From Sphingosinithalassobacter tenebrarum (GTDB lineage Bacteria; Pseudomonadota; Alphaproteobacteria; Sphingomonadales; Sphingomonadaceae), in NCBI RefSeq assembly GCF_011057975.1, contig NZ_CP049109.1:496001-560000 (forward strand): a stretch of DNA of 64,000 nt, written 5' to 3'. The notes under the pieces are model-generated. The model had not been told where the DNA came from. It did not search any database and was given only the letters and a program-made list of their open reading frames with translations. This document shows positions 9,501-17,727 of this stretch, in pieces. Every line of letters starts with the position of its first letter. Position 1 is the first letter of the stretch. The position numbers were made by a program, and so were the translations under genes.

Positions 9501-11065
9501 CGCCGCCGCATCACGATATCTATTCGATCGAGGATCTCGCGCAGCTCATTTACGACCTGAAGCAGATCAATCCCAGGGCGCGGGTGTGCGTGAAGCTCGT
9601 CAGCTCGGCGGGCATCGGCACCGTCGCGGCGGGCGTCGCCAAGGCGCATGCCGACGTCATCCTCGTCGCCGGCCATGTCGGCGGCACGGGCGCCAGCCCG
9701 CAGACCTCGGTGAAATATGCCGGCACGCCGTGGGAAATGGGGCTTTCGGAAGTCAATCAGACGCTGACGCTCAATGCCCTGCGCGGCCGCGTGACGCTGC
9801 GCACCGATGGCGGGCTCAAGACCGGGCGCGACATTGTGATCGCCGCGATACTGGGCGCCGAGGAATATGGCATCGGGACACTCAGCCTTGTCGCGATGGG
9901 CTGCATCATGGTGCGCCAGTGCCATTCGAATACCTGCCCGGTCGGCGTGTGCACGCAGGACGAACGGCTGCGCGCCAAATTCGTCGGCACGCCGGAAAAG
10001 GTCATCAACCTGATGACCTTCATCGCCGAGGAAGTGCGCGAGATTCTCGCGCGGCTCGGTTGCAGGACCCTCGACGAGGTTATCGGCCGCACCGAACTGC
10101 TCAAACAGGTCAGCCGCGGCGCCGAGCATCTCGACGATCTCGACTTGAATCCGATCCTCGCCAAGGTCGACGCCGATGAGGATCAGCGGCGCTTCTCGCT
10201 CAACACGTTCCGCAATGAAGTGCCCGACAGCCTCGACGCGCAGATGATCAAGGACGCAGCACCCGTCTTCGCGCGCGGCGAGCGGATGCAGCTCACTTAT
10301 TCGGTGCGCAACACGCATCGCGCGGTCGGCACGCGCCTCTCGAGCGAGATTACGCGGACGATCGGGATGAACAAGCTCGCCGACGGGCATGTCCATGTCC
10401 GGCTGCGCGGATCGGCGGGCCAATCGCTCGGTGCCTTTCTCTGCAAGGGCGTGACGCTCGAAGTGTTCGGCGACGCCAACGACTATGTCGGCAAGGGGCT
10501 TTCGGGCGGGCGCATCGTCGTGCGGCCGATGGTAAGCTCGCCGCTGGACAGCTCCAAGAACACGATCATCGGCAACACCGTCCTCTATGGCGCGACCGCG
10601 GGCAAGCTGTTCGCGGCAGGGCAGGCAGGCGAGCGTTTCGCGGTCCGCAACTCGGGCGCGCAGGTCGTGGTCGAAGGCTGCGGCGCGAACGGGTGCGAAT
10701 ATATGACCGGCGGCGTTGCTGTGGTGCTGGGCGGGGTCGGCGCCAATTTCGGGGCGGGGATGACCGGCGGCATGGCATTCGTCTACGATCCCGACGGAAG
10801 CTTCGATTCGCTCGCCAATCCCGAAAGCATCACCTGGCAGCGGCTCGATTCGGCGCATTGGGAAGGCGTGCTGCGCGATCTGGTCGACCAGCACCGCCTC
10901 GCCACCGACAGCAAATGGTCGGCGGGAATCCTCGACGACTGGAGCCGCGAGGTCGGCAAGTTCTGGCAGGTCGTGCCGCGTGAAATGCTCTCGCGCCTGT
11001 CGCACCCGCTCAGCGATCGTGCGCCCGAGCCGGAGCCTGAAGGCGAAGTTGTGGCGGCGGAATGA
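6530..11065 (+). CDS. gltB: glutamate synthase large subunit GltB
   Basis: The alpha subunit of GOGAT, about 1511 residues, the full family length. The N-terminal glutamine amidotransferase nucleophile lies in DACGVGLIA, preceded by a short propeptide-like segment that is probably removed. Further on are the FMN/2-oxoglutarate synthase domain with GHVGGTGASPQTSVKY, the 3Fe-4S cysteine motif CHSNTCPVGVC, and the glycine-rich C-terminal beta-helix with GANGCEYMTGG. ATG 6530 is chosen over an in-frame TTG six bases earlier. It forms the ammonium assimilation locus with gltD upstream. Confidence 0.97.
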   Translation: MTEDQRTRLAREGMYRPEFEGDACGVGLIAATDGKSSRRVVQSAIDALKAVWHRGAVDADGMTGDGAGLHVDLPRAFFEKAVTDAGHSMRSDRFAVGMIFLPRTDLGAQESCRTIVESEIIEAGYTIYGWRQVPVDVSVIGEKAKATRPEIEQIMIAGPDPETTSAAEFEKELYLVRRRIERKVIQAQISGFYICSLSCRSVIYKGLFLAESLSEFYPDLTDDRFASRVAIFHQRYSTNTFPQWWLAQPFRTMAHNGEINTIRGNKNWMLSHEIKMASIAFGDKSEDIKPVIPAGASDTAALDAVFEAICRSGRDAPTAKLMLVPEAWQGRNEMPPAHVSMYQYLASVMEPWDGPAALAMTDGRWVVAGMDRNALRPLRYTRTSDGLLIVGSEAGMVPVPEATVMEKGRLGPGQMLAVDLDEGQVYHDREIKDRVAGETDYAGMAGKFLTIENTKSINGNPTPQWDRAELTRRQVAAGQTLEDMELILAPMVETGKEAIGSMGDDTPLAVVSDKPRLISQFFRQNFSQVTNPPIDSLRERHVMSLKTRFGNLANILDTDGQKTGVLVLDSPVLTCAHWERLKGHFGNQAAEIDCTFDAKGGPEALRAAIADIRAQAEQAVREGKTEVFLTDEHIGPDRAAIASVLAAAAVHTHLVRKGLRSYASVNVRSAECLDTHYYAVLIGVGATTVNAYLAEAAIADRHSRGLFGDLSFDECLARHRKAIEEGLLKILSKMGIAVISSYRGGYNFEAVGLSRALVNDFFPGMPAKISGEGYASLHLSAMLRHEAAWDPVVAALPVGGFYRQRHGGETHAYSAQLMHLLQTAVSTDSYSTYLNFSRGVRDLPPVYLRDLLEFNYPEEGIAIDQVEAITEIRKRFVTPGMSLGALSPEAHETLAIAMNRIGARAVSGEGGEDKERYTPRENGDNANSTIKQVASGRFGVTAEYLNACDEIEIKVAQGAKPGEGGQLPGFKVTEFIARLRHSTPGVTLISPPPHHDIYSIEDLAQLIYDLKQINPRARVCVKLVSSAGIGTVAAGVAKAHADVILVAGHVGGTGASPQTSVKYAGTPWEMGLSEVNQTLTLNALRGRVTLRTDGGLKTGRDIVIAAILGAEEYGIGTLSLVAMGCIMVRQCHSNTCPVGVCTQDERLRAKFVGTPEKVINLMTFIAEEVREILARLGCRTLDEVIGRTELLKQVSRGAEHLDDLDLNPILAKVDADEDQRRFSLNTFRNEVPDSLDAQMIKDAAPVFARGERMQLTYSVRNTHRAVGTRLSSEITRTIGMNKLADGHVHVRLRGSAGQSLGAFLCKGVTLEVFGDANDYVGKGLSGGRIVVRPMVSSPLDSSKNTIIGNTVLYGATAGKLFAAGQAGERFAVRNSGAQVVVEGCGANGCEYMTGGVAVVLGGVGANFGAGMTGGMAFVYDPDGSFDSLANPESITWQRLDSAHWEGVLRDLVDQHRLATDSKWSAGILDDWSREVGKFWQVVPREMLSRLSHPLSDRAPEPEPEGEVVAAE

Positions 11066-11069
11066 CCCC

Positions 11070-11200
11070 TTCTCCCCTCCCTCTCAGGGAGGGGCTGGGG
11101 GTGGGTGGCGAGCCATAGGCTCGCATTCCGTCCTCGCCGCAGACGACTCGCTCGGGCCTTCGACTCACCCCCCGACCCCCTCCCTTCCAGAAAGGGGAGG
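11070..11200. repeat. palindromic repeat element, type A (copy 1)
   Basis: A G/C-rich imperfect palindrome begins just after the gltB stop. The left end is a small hairpin (CCCCTCCCTCTCAGGGAGGGG) followed by a CTGGGGGTGGGT tract. The right end has the inverse ACCCCCCGACCCCCTCCC followed by a CTTCC...GGAGG hairpin. The centre is unrelated, moderately structured sequence. The same architecture recurs at 43964-44083, so this is a dispersed element rather than a simple terminator, although it could also act in transcription termination of the glt locus. Confidence 0.75.
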
Positions 11201-11272
11201 CAGGGCGGCTACGTTCGCATTTATCTTCGCGCCCGCTTCCCCGGGACTCCGCGCGGCGCTAATAGCGTTGGC

Positions 11273-11947
11273 ATGTGGAAGCTCCTCACATTCCCGCTCT
11301 GCCCTTTCTCCCGCAAGGTCCGGCTGCTGCTGGGCGAAAAGGGCATCGGCTATGACCTCGAGCCCGAGGCACCGTGGCAGCGGCGCGACGAATTTCTCGA
11401 CATGAATCCCGCCGGCCAGACGCCGGTGATGATCGATACGTCGCGCGAAGCCCCGCCGCTGATCGATTCGATGGCGATCTGCGAATATTTCGAGGAGACG
11501 GTCGAAAAGGCCTCGATGCTCAACGGCACGGCCGGGGATCGCGCCGAAATCCGCCGCCTCGTCACCTGGTTCGACACGCATTTCTATCGTGACGTTACCG
11601 CGCCGTTGCTTCACGAGCGGATGGAAAAGCGCATCGTGCATCGCGCCACTCCCGACTCGCGCGTGCTGCGTGAAGCGATGAAGGCCGCTGTCGCGCATCT
11701 CGATTATATCGACTACCTGCTCGATTACCGCGCCTGGGTGGGCGGTGCGACGATGAGCCTCGCCGATCTCGCCGCCGCGGCACAGATATCGGTCACCGAT
11801 TATCTCGGCGGGATCGACTGGAAAGGCAATGAACAAGCCAAGCGCTGGTATGTCGGGATGAAGAGCCGCCCCAGTTTTCGTCCGTTGCTGGCCGAACGCA
11901 TGGAAGGCGTCTCGCCGCCGCCGCATTACGAAAAGCTCGATCTTTAA
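11273..11947 (+). CDS. glutathione S-transferase family protein
   Basis: A cytosolic protein of 224 residues. The thioredoxin-fold N-terminal domain starts MWKLLTFPLCPFSRKVRLLL, with a CPFS motif where GSTs place the glutathione-activating residue, followed by the NPAGQTPVM segment containing the cis-proline and the SMAICEYFEE part that binds the glutathione gamma-glutamyl group. The helical C-terminal domain follows. The upstream frame is open to 11105, but that part is the palindromic repeat, so the ATG at 11273 is the proper start. The Cys-containing motif suggests a beta/omega-like thiol transferase; the substrate is unknown. Confidence 0.88.
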   Translation: MWKLLTFPLCPFSRKVRLLLGEKGIGYDLEPEAPWQRRDEFLDMNPAGQTPVMIDTSREAPPLIDSMAICEYFEETVEKASMLNGTAGDRAEIRRLVTWFDTHFYRDVTAPLLHERMEKRIVHRATPDSRVLREAMKAAVAHLDYIDYLLDYRAWVGGATMSLADLAAAAQISVTDYLGGIDWKGNEQAKRWYVGMKSRPSFRPLLAERMEGVSPPPHYEKLDL

Positions 11948-12028
11948 CAGCGCGCAATTGCCTCTGCGGGCCCGGCTGCCTATCGTGCCGGGACATCAGC
12001 CGGAGGATTTCTTGCCGTGACTGAAGCC

Positions 12029-12358
12029 ATGACGATCCGAAACGCCGTGCATTGCCGCGACTGCGCCTCGCTCATTTCACCGACCGCGAACACCTGCCCG
12101 AGATGCGGCGGGCGGCAGAACATCGCGACGGGTGGCTTGGGTGCGACGACGCCGAGCGGCAAGAATCGCGTCGTCGCTGCGTTGCTTGCGCTGTTCCTGG
12201 GCGGTTTCGGCGTCCACAAATTTTATCTCGGGCGGATCGGGTGGGGGATCGTCTACCTGATCTTCTGCTGGACGTTCGTCCCCGCGCTGATCGCGCTGAT
12301 CGAAGCGATCGTCTATCTGACCATGTCCGAAGAGCAGTTCGAAACCAAATATGGTTGA
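12029..12358 (+). CDS. TM2 domain-containing protein with N-terminal zinc ribbon
   Basis: A small membrane protein of 109 residues (113 if the in-frame GTG at 12017 is used). The N-terminus has two CxxC pairs (CRDC, CPRC) forming a zinc-ribbon-like knuckle. The C-terminal half is a TM2 domain: two hydrophobic helices separated by the conserved loop GGFGVHKFYLGRIGWG. Proteins of this type are common and functionally uncharacterised. No operon partner is evident. Confidence 0.87.
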   Translation: MTIRNAVHCRDCASLISPTANTCPRCGGRQNIATGGLGATTPSGKNRVVAALLALFLGGFGVHKFYLGRIGWGIVYLIFCWTFVPALIALIEAIVYLTMSEEQFETKYG

Positions 12359-12413
12359 ATGCCGTGGAGCATCGCCGGCGCTGTCGTGTTGATCGGCAGA
12401 AGGAGAATGGCGC

Positions 12414-13031
12414 GTGCTTGAACATGTCCCCCGCTGGCTCGGCGCCAGTCTGAAAGGATTGCGTGCCGGCGCCGACAAGCTGGTGATCGTGCAGCCCGAA
12501 CTGGGCAGCTTCGCCAATATGCGGATTGCGAGTCCCGCCTTTGCCAATGGCGCACGCCTGCCCGAGCGCTTTACCGCCGATGGTGCCGGAGTGTCGCCGC
12601 CGCTCTTCTGGACCGGGGTTCCCGAAGCGGCGCATCGGCTGGCCCTGATCGTCGAGGATGCCGACGCGCCAACGCCCAGCCCGCTCGTCCATGCGGTGAT
12701 ATGGGACCTCCCGCCTGATGTCGAAGAACTCAAGGAAGACGCGATCCGGGCTGACGGCAGGGGGGCCGCCGATGGGCGCGATGTCGGGCGCAACAGCTAT
12801 TTCGGCGAAGGCTGGTTGCCGCCCGATCCGCCTACCGGGCACGGCGTTCACAATTATGCCTTTCAGCTGTTCGCGCTGGACGAGGGGCCGGATATCGGCA
12901 GCAATCCGGGGCGCAGCGCGCTGGTGAAGGCGATGGCCGGCCATGTGCTCGCCGCTGGCCTGCTTACCGGCACCTATTCGCGCGGCGAGCGCAAGCCCGG
13001 CGGCGCGGCGGGCAAGGCGGCGCTCGCCTGA
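12414..13031 (+). CDS. YbhB/YbcL family Raf-kinase-inhibitor-like (PEBP) protein
   Basis: A protein of 205 residues with the phosphatidylethanolamine-binding protein fold. The ligand-pocket motif appears as VEDADAPTPSPLVHAVIWDL, and the second conserved segment as PPTGHGVHNYAFQLFALD. The GTG start has AAGGAG about 10 bases upstream. The PEBP core starts near residue 38 (MRIASPAF), so there is an N-terminal extension of about 35 residues without a clear signal peptide; a shorter protein starting at that internal ATG is possible. The bacterial role is not defined. Confidence 0.85.
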   Translation: MLEHVPRWLGASLKGLRAGADKLVIVQPELGSFANMRIASPAFANGARLPERFTADGAGVSPPLFWTGVPEAAHRLALIVEDADAPTPSPLVHAVIWDLPPDVEELKEDAIRADGRGAADGRDVGRNSYFGEGWLPPDPPTGHGVHNYAFQLFALDEGPDIGSNPGRSALVKAMAGHVLAAGLLTGTYSRGERKPGGAAGKAALA

Positions 13032-13034
13032 AGC

Positions 13035-13886
13035 TCAGCCGTTGACCACGATTCCGCCATTGGGGTGGAGCACCTGCCCCGACATGTAGCTTGCGTCGTC
13101 GCATGCCAGGAACAGGAAGGAAGGCGCGATTTCATTGGGCTGGCCCGGGCGTCCCATCGGCGTAGCTTCGCCGAAATGCTCGAGCTTCTCCTCGGTCGCT
13201 CCGCCCATCGGGTTGAGCGGCGTCCAGATCGGACCTGGCGCCACGGCATTGACGCGAATCCCTTCGCCGACCAGATTTTCCGAAAGGCTGCGAGTGAATG
13301 CGGTGATTGCTCCCTTGGTCGCACTGTAGTCGAGCAATTCGCTCGATCCCTTGTACATCGTCACCGAGGTACAATTGACGATCGCCGCGCCGCGTTCGAG
13401 ATGCGGCCGCACGGCCTGGACCATATGGAACATCGCGAAGATGTTGGTCTGAAAGGTGCGTCGCAGCTGCTTTTCGGTGATGCCGGTGATTTCCGGGTCG
13501 GGATGCTGCTCGCCGGCATTGTTCACCAATATGTCGATGCGACCGAATTTCTTGATGACGGCCTTGACAGCCTTTTCGGCGACGCCTTCCTCGCCCAGGT
13601 CACCGGCGAAAGTCAGTGCCTCGCCGCCTTCGTCGCGCACGATTTCGGCGGTTTTTGCCGCGTCATCATGTTCGCAAAGATAGAGAATCGCGACATCGGC
13701 GCCTTCGCGGGCGAACAGGGCGGCGGTGGCGCGACCGATGCCGCTGTCGGCGCCGGTGACGATCGCCACCTTGCCCTGCAGCCTTCCCGAACCGGGATAG
13801 CGCGGTGTCCAGTGGGGCTTGGGTTCAAGTTCGCTTTCATGGCCGGGAAGCGAATCTTCGTGGATCATGTCGACTGTGTCTGTCAT
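13035..13886 (-). CDS. SDR family oxidoreductase
   Basis: A short-chain dehydrogenase of 283 residues with an N-terminal extension of about 35 residues, as in stress-associated glucose/ribitol dehydrogenase-like SDRs. It has the cofactor motif TGADSGIGRA, NNAG, a catalytic Ser in NCTS and the YxxxK pair in YSATKGA. The start has CAGGAGC eight bases upstream. It converges on the PEBP gene with a 3-base gap. Two tiny hydrophobic ORFs lie immediately upstream on the same strand and may share its transcript. NADP/NAD preference and substrate are unknown. Confidence 0.9.
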   Translation of the reverse strand: MTDTVDMIHEDSLPGHESELEPKPHWTPRYPGSGRLQGKVAIVTGADSGIGRATAALFAREGADVAILYLCEHDDAAKTAEIVRDEGGEALTFAGDLGEEGVAEKAVKAVIKKFGRIDILVNNAGEQHPDPEITGITEKQLRRTFQTNIFAMFHMVQAVRPHLERGAAIVNCTSVTMYKGSSELLDYSATKGAITAFTRSLSENLVGEGIRVNAVAPGPIWTPLNPMGGATEEKLEHFGEATPMGRPGQPNEIAPSFLFLACDDASYMSGQVLHPNGGIVVNG

Positions 13887-14015
13887 CGCTACGCTCCTGA
13901 AATTGGGGAGTTTCCTCTCCCAACCGGCGGGCGGTAGCGGCGGTTCCGCTGCGATCGGCGCGGCCGGGGCGCGAAAGCGGCGAACCGAAAAGCGGCTGCC
14001 GAAGCGGCGCGAGGA

Positions 14016-14111
14016 TCAGGCCATGAGGCCAGGACCCACAGCGCTGCTTGCGGCGATCAGGACGGCCGTGATCAAAATGGCGGCCGTGCCGGAGAAGAGG
14101 GTGCGGAACAT
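14016..14111 (-). CDS. small hydrophobic peptide (31 aa), unrecognised
   Basis: A 31-codon ORF starting MFRTLFSGTA, almost entirely one hydrophobic segment (AAILITAVLIAA) and ending GPGLMA. The start is preceded by GGAAAGGAAATCACG, a good ribosome binding site. The length and composition fit a single-span membrane peptide. It is the second of two adjacent mini-ORFs on the minus strand with separate ribosome binding sites, upstream of the SDR gene. No family is recognised. Confidence 0.6.
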   Translation of the reverse strand: MFRTLFSGTAAILITAVLIAASSAVGPGLMA

Positions 14112-14137
14112 CGTGATTTCCTTTCCAAACCGGACAA

Positions 14138-14245
14138 TCACGCGATCGGCAGAACCGAGCCCGAGGCACCGATCATGATGTAGGTGATCAGCGCGGCACC
14201 GAAGATTGCGACCGAGCTGTGGATCGAAGCGAGACGTGCGGACAT
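14138..14245 (-). CDS. small hydrophobic peptide (35 aa), unrecognised
   Basis: A 35-codon ORF beginning MSARLASIHSSVAIF with a central hydrophobic stretch (AIFGAALITYIMIGA) and ending SVLPIA. An AGGGAG ribosome binding site lies about 9 bases before the ATG. Together with the 31-aa ORF downstream it forms a pair of probable single-span membrane peptides. Weak similarity in layout (short polar N-terminus, apolar core, Gly/Ser/Pro tail) could reflect duplication. The region upstream (14246-14417) is unusually AT-rich for this genome and likely holds the promoter. Confidence 0.6.
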   Translation of the reverse strand: MSARLASIHSSVAIFGAALITYIMIGASGSVLPIA

Positions 14246-14417
14246 TGAATTTGCTCCCTGTGCATTCTGGCTCGCCGGACCATCCGGCGGCCGATGCTCA
14301 GGGATTTGCAGCTTGCGTGCCAGTTTTATAACACGCTGTTTTCAAACGATTTCAGAATTTTTCTGAGGTGGAATTTACCAGGAAAACTAGGGAAAAATAC
14401 CAATATGTGGGATTTTT

Positions 14418-15479
14418 CTATTTCTCGCTGCGGACCTGATTGCGGCCATTTGCCTTCGCGTCGTAGAGCAGCGCGTCGGCGCGCTGATAGGCGTGCGCAT
14501 AGTCCTCGTCGGGATGTGCCTGCGTGATGCCCGCGGAAAAGGTGATCGCGCCCAGCGGTTCGTCGCTGTCGCGCAGCCGATACCGCTTCGCCGCCACTGT
14601 CGCGCGCGCGCGATCGAGCGTGGCCAGCGCCGCGCCATGTGATATCCCCGAAAAGAGAATCGCGAATTCCTCGCCGCCATAGCGCGCGACGAGATGGCCG
14701 GGGCAGGATTGCGAAAGCGCCTCTGCGATCGCCTTCAGCACGCGGTCGCCGACGGCATGGCCGAACCGGTCATTGACCGACTTGAAATGATCGACGTCGC
14801 AAACGGCTATGCAGACCGACTGCGCAGCGCCCATTTGCGCGGCATAGGCTTCTTCGAACGCGCGACGATTGGGCAGGTCGGTCAGCGGATCGCGGCGGGC
14901 ATTGTCGCGCGCTTCCTCCAGCTTGGTGCGCAGATCGGCCGCTTCGCGAGTCGCCGCGTCGAGCCGGGTTTCGGCAACGCGCACGCGCTCAAGCATGCCG
15001 GCGGTGATTCGCGCGACATCGTCGAGGCTTGCGCCGCCATTGCCGCCGCCCGAGCGCGATCGATCGATCGCCGCCGCGCTTTCGGCCAGATCGCGTCCGA
15101 AACCCTGCGCTTCGGCCCGCATGGCGTGGACCATGTCCTCGAAGCCCTCCACCTGCATCTGGGTGCTGGCGACGAGACCTTCGGCCTGTTTCCGCGTTGG
15201 TCCGGCATCCGTTTCCGGTGCGGGGCCTTGTGGGGCGGGCAGAACGCCGCAACCCAGCGATTCGATATCCCGCCGGGTCAGGCGGACGCCGCCATAGGTC
15301 AGTTCGGCCACAGCCCGCGCCAGCGGTCCGTCGGGTTCGACGAGCAGATGATGCGCGAAGGCATAGTTTACCGGATCGGGATCGAGCCGCTGATCGCGCA
15401 GAAACGCGCCGATCCGATCGAAAAGCGTGGCGGCGGGGCGCGCCGCGTCTTTTCTGGATACGGCCCTGAGTGCGGCCAT
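14418..15479 (-). CDS. diguanylate cyclase (GGDEF domain)
   Basis: A protein of 353 residues without membrane segments. Residues 1 to about 180 are helical, with coiled-coil-like heptads just before the catalytic domain. The C-terminal GGDEF domain contains the substrate-binding segment DVDHFKSVNDRFGHAVGD and the active-site loop RYGGEEF, so synthesis of cyclic-di-GMP from two GTP is expected. The inhibitory RxxD site usually found just upstream of the GG(D/E)EF loop is absent (CPGH instead). GAGGGG precedes the start codon by about 10 bases. Confidence 0.9.
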   Translation of the reverse strand: MAALRAVSRKDAARPAATLFDRIGAFLRDQRLDPDPVNYAFAHHLLVEPDGPLARAVAELTYGGVRLTRRDIESLGCGVLPAPQGPAPETDAGPTRKQAEGLVASTQMQVEGFEDMVHAMRAEAQGFGRDLAESAAAIDRSRSGGGNGGASLDDVARITAGMLERVRVAETRLDAATREAADLRTKLEEARDNARRDPLTDLPNRRAFEEAYAAQMGAAQSVCIAVCDVDHFKSVNDRFGHAVGDRVLKAIAEALSQSCPGHLVARYGGEEFAILFSGISHGAALATLDRARATVAAKRYRLRDSDEPLGAITFSAGITQAHPDEDYAHAYQRADALLYDAKANGRNQVRSEK

Positions 15480-15643
15480 GCTCGTGTTTCCCCTCGGAAT
15501 TCATCCTGCGTCGGCGGGCCCGTTCGGCGTGCCGCGCATGTTGATATATCGCTCTACCGTCCAATGGCTAAGAATCAGTGATCAAATCGCCATCCGCTTC
15601 GTTGATCGGGAAATTTTCATTCGTTTGACAGGAGGATAGTCGC

Positions 15644-15967
15644 ATGTTCGTCGCGGTGTACTGGTGGCGCGTGGCCCCCGGGAAAGAGGAGCAGTTCCGT
15701 GCCGCCTGGCGCCGGGGAACCGCACTGATCCGGCAACGCTATGGCAGCCTCGGATCGCGGCTGCACCAGGAGCGCGACGGGCGATTCGTCGGCTATGCCG
15801 AATGGCCCGACGAAGCGACCTGGCAAAAGGCGTTCGACGCCAAGATGGTCTATGACGACCGCGAAACCCGCGCCGCCTTCGTCGATGCTGTGATCGAAAC
15901 CCCGCCGAACAACGCCCCGGCCTTCACCATGACCGTGACCGACGACTTGCTCGATCGCGCTTCCTGA
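15644..15967 (+). CDS. antibiotic biosynthesis monooxygenase (ABM) family protein
   Basis: A protein of 107 residues with the ABM dimeric alpha/beta barrel pattern: MFVAVYWWRVAPGKEEQFR, the segment GSLGSRLHQERDGRFVGYAEWPD and a final beta strand. An AGGAGG ribosome binding site sits 8 bases before the ATG. Family members include cofactor-free monooxygenases and heme-degrading enzymes, but many have no known activity. It stands alone between divergent and convergent neighbours. Confidence 0.78.
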   Translation: MFVAVYWWRVAPGKEEQFRAAWRRGTALIRQRYGSLGSRLHQERDGRFVGYAEWPDEATWQKAFDAKMVYDDRETRAAFVDAVIETPPNNAPAFTMTVTDDLLDRAS

Positions 15968-16007
15968 CAGCTGCGGCGACGGCAATCCGCGCGAGCGGAG
16001 CAAAAGC

Positions 16008-16544
16008 CTATTCGGCCGCCAGTTCCCGCACCGCCGCGAGCGTGTTGGCGACATGCCGGGCGGGATTCGAATCAGTGAAGGCATAGGCGACCTTGCCGTC
16101 CTGACCGATCACGTAACTGGTGCGGCTGGTGATGTTCCGCCCCTGATATTGGCGACCGAGCGATACGTCATAGCCGCTGATGATCGCCGGGGTGGCGCTC
16201 GCCACCGGGAATTTGCCCGCGCAATGCTGTTGCGAGAAGGGCTTGAGCTGTTCGACGCCGTCTGCGGACATGCCGATCACGCTCGCCCCGGCGGCGCGAA
16301 AATCGTCGACCGCATCGGCGAAGGCGGCGGCTTCGGCGTTGCAGCCGGGAGTGAAGGCTGCCGGGAAGAAATAGAGGATGACGGGCCCCTGTTTCAGCTT
16401 TTCGGCGAGATGCAGCGTGAATTCCTGCCCCGCCAGCGCGCCTTGCGTCGTAAAATCGGGCGCGGCATCGCCCGGGGCGAGTTGCGCGGCCGCTGGCGGG
16501 GCCGCGACAATGGCCAGAGGGGCGATCAGCATCGACAGTCGCAT
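16008..16544 (-). CDS. periplasmic peroxiredoxin (AhpC/TSA, BCP-like)
   Basis: A protein of 178 residues with an N-terminal signal peptide (MRLSMLIAPLAIVAAPPAAA), so it should reduce peroxides in the periplasm. The peroxidatic cysteine lies in FFPAAFTPGCNAEAAAF, matching the FFPxxxTPxC motif of the bacterioferritin-comigratory branch. A further Cys occurs in QQHCAGKFPVA. The start has AAGGAG in a good position. The phospholipase A gene follows 19 bases after its start on the other side, but is transcribed towards it on the same strand. Confidence 0.87.
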   Translation of the reverse strand: MRLSMLIAPLAIVAAPPAAAQLAPGDAAPDFTTQGALAGQEFTLHLAEKLKQGPVILYFFPAAFTPGCNAEAAAFADAVDDFRAAGASVIGMSADGVEQLKPFSQQHCAGKFPVASATPAIISGYDVSLGRQYQGRNITSRTSYVIGQDGKVAYAFTDSNPARHVANTLAAVRELAAE

Positions 16545-16563
16545 GGCATATTCTCCTTGTTTC

Positions 16564-17634
16564 TCAGCGCGTAAAGGCGATTCCGAACCGCAGCTGCGTG
16601 TCGGTCACGTCATAGCGGTCGAGCCATTCGCCTTCGCCGTGAAAGCCCTGAACGAACAGATAGCCGCCGAGCTGCGAATCGATTCGCGTCAGCGGGTAAG
16701 AAAGAAACCCCTCGACCGCGCCGTTGCCGGTATTGAAATTGCCGCGTCCGGTGACGGCCAGCCTGATCCCGTCGACCTGGGTGACTGCGGCCGTCAGCGC
16801 GGTATAGCCGCGATAGTCCTCGATATCGGGCGCCGATCCCTGATGCGCGAAATAGACCCATGCCATCGGCGCGACATCGAGCCGCCAGTCCTCGCCCAGA
16901 TCGAACCGCTGTTCGACGCGGCCGAAGATGCGATTGACGTCCTTGCTGCCGATATCGCGCCCGTTGCTGTCATGGCGATAGCCGAAGGCGATTTGCGTCG
17001 CATCGCCCACCGGCACCTGCGCATAGACCTCGGGACTATAGTCGGTCGCGCGGAACGGCCCCGACGGCGCATCGAAATCCCAGTACATTGTCTGGGTATA
17101 GGCGACGCGCAGATGGCGCAGCGCGGTCTCGCCGACGAACGGCTTGAACGCGAAGCTGAATTGCATCTTGATGCCCGCTTCCTCCGGGCCCCAGGCCGCG
17201 TAGATCGGCTCGTGCGGTTCGAACCGGTCGAGCAAGGCGGCCGAGGAGCCGGTACTGCTGGCGACCACGGTTTCGCCTTCGGGCGCGTCGGGGGCGGGCG
17301 TCCAGGCGGCGGCGGGCGGTGTCGCGGTTCCGGCGAGGCCGACCGGAACGTAGCGCAGCTTGGCGAAGCCGCCGGGTTCGACGGTGCGGTCGGGCGCGGG
17401 AACGCGTTCGAGGATCAGCTTCGTCCCGTCGGCGGCGGTCAGCTCGATCTGGCGCGGCGCCTCGATCGGCTGCGGGGCATCGCTTTCGTTGAGCAGATAA
17501 ACCTCGACGCCGCGCAGTGCCTCGCGCTCGGACGCGGGCTGGACCGGCACCGTGCGCAATTGCGCCGCCGCGGGCGCAGCGATCAGAAACGGGGCGATCA
17601 GCAGCGGAGCGATCAGGAGCAACGGGCGGCGCAT
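16564..17634 (-). CDS. pldA: outer-membrane phospholipase A family protein
   Basis: A protein of 356 residues with a signal peptide (MRRPLLLIAPLLIAPFLIAA). A beta-sandwich-like region follows (about residues 30-120), and the C-terminal 220 residues form an OMPLA-type beta barrel. The catalytic signature is present as YRHDSNGRDIGSKDVNR, giving the His and Ser of the HxSNG motif. The predicted activity is calcium-dependent hydrolysis of misplaced phospholipids in the outer membrane. The frame is open far upstream, but MRRP at 17634 gives a clean signal peptide. The N-terminal extra domain is longer than in E. coli PldA (289 residues). Confidence 0.85.
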   Translation of the reverse strand: MRRPLLLIAPLLIAPFLIAAPAAAQLRTVPVQPASEREALRGVEVYLLNESDAPQPIEAPRQIELTAADGTKLILERVPAPDRTVEPGGFAKLRYVPVGLAGTATPPAAAWTPAPDAPEGETVVASSTGSSAALLDRFEPHEPIYAAWGPEEAGIKMQFSFAFKPFVGETALRHLRVAYTQTMYWDFDAPSGPFRATDYSPEVYAQVPVGDATQIAFGYRHDSNGRDIGSKDVNRIFGRVEQRFDLGEDWRLDVAPMAWVYFAHQGSAPDIEDYRGYTALTAAVTQVDGIRLAVTGRGNFNTGNGAVEGFLSYPLTRIDSQLGGYLFVQGFHGEGEWLDRYDVTDTQLRFGIAFTR

Positions 17635-17727
17635 CGGCGCGTGATGTGGCAGGCGGTGCGCCGTTCCGCCAGCAAAAATCCGCGGCCGGGCTGGCGGAGA
17701 ATGCCGCCGATGCGGTAACGGCATGAT

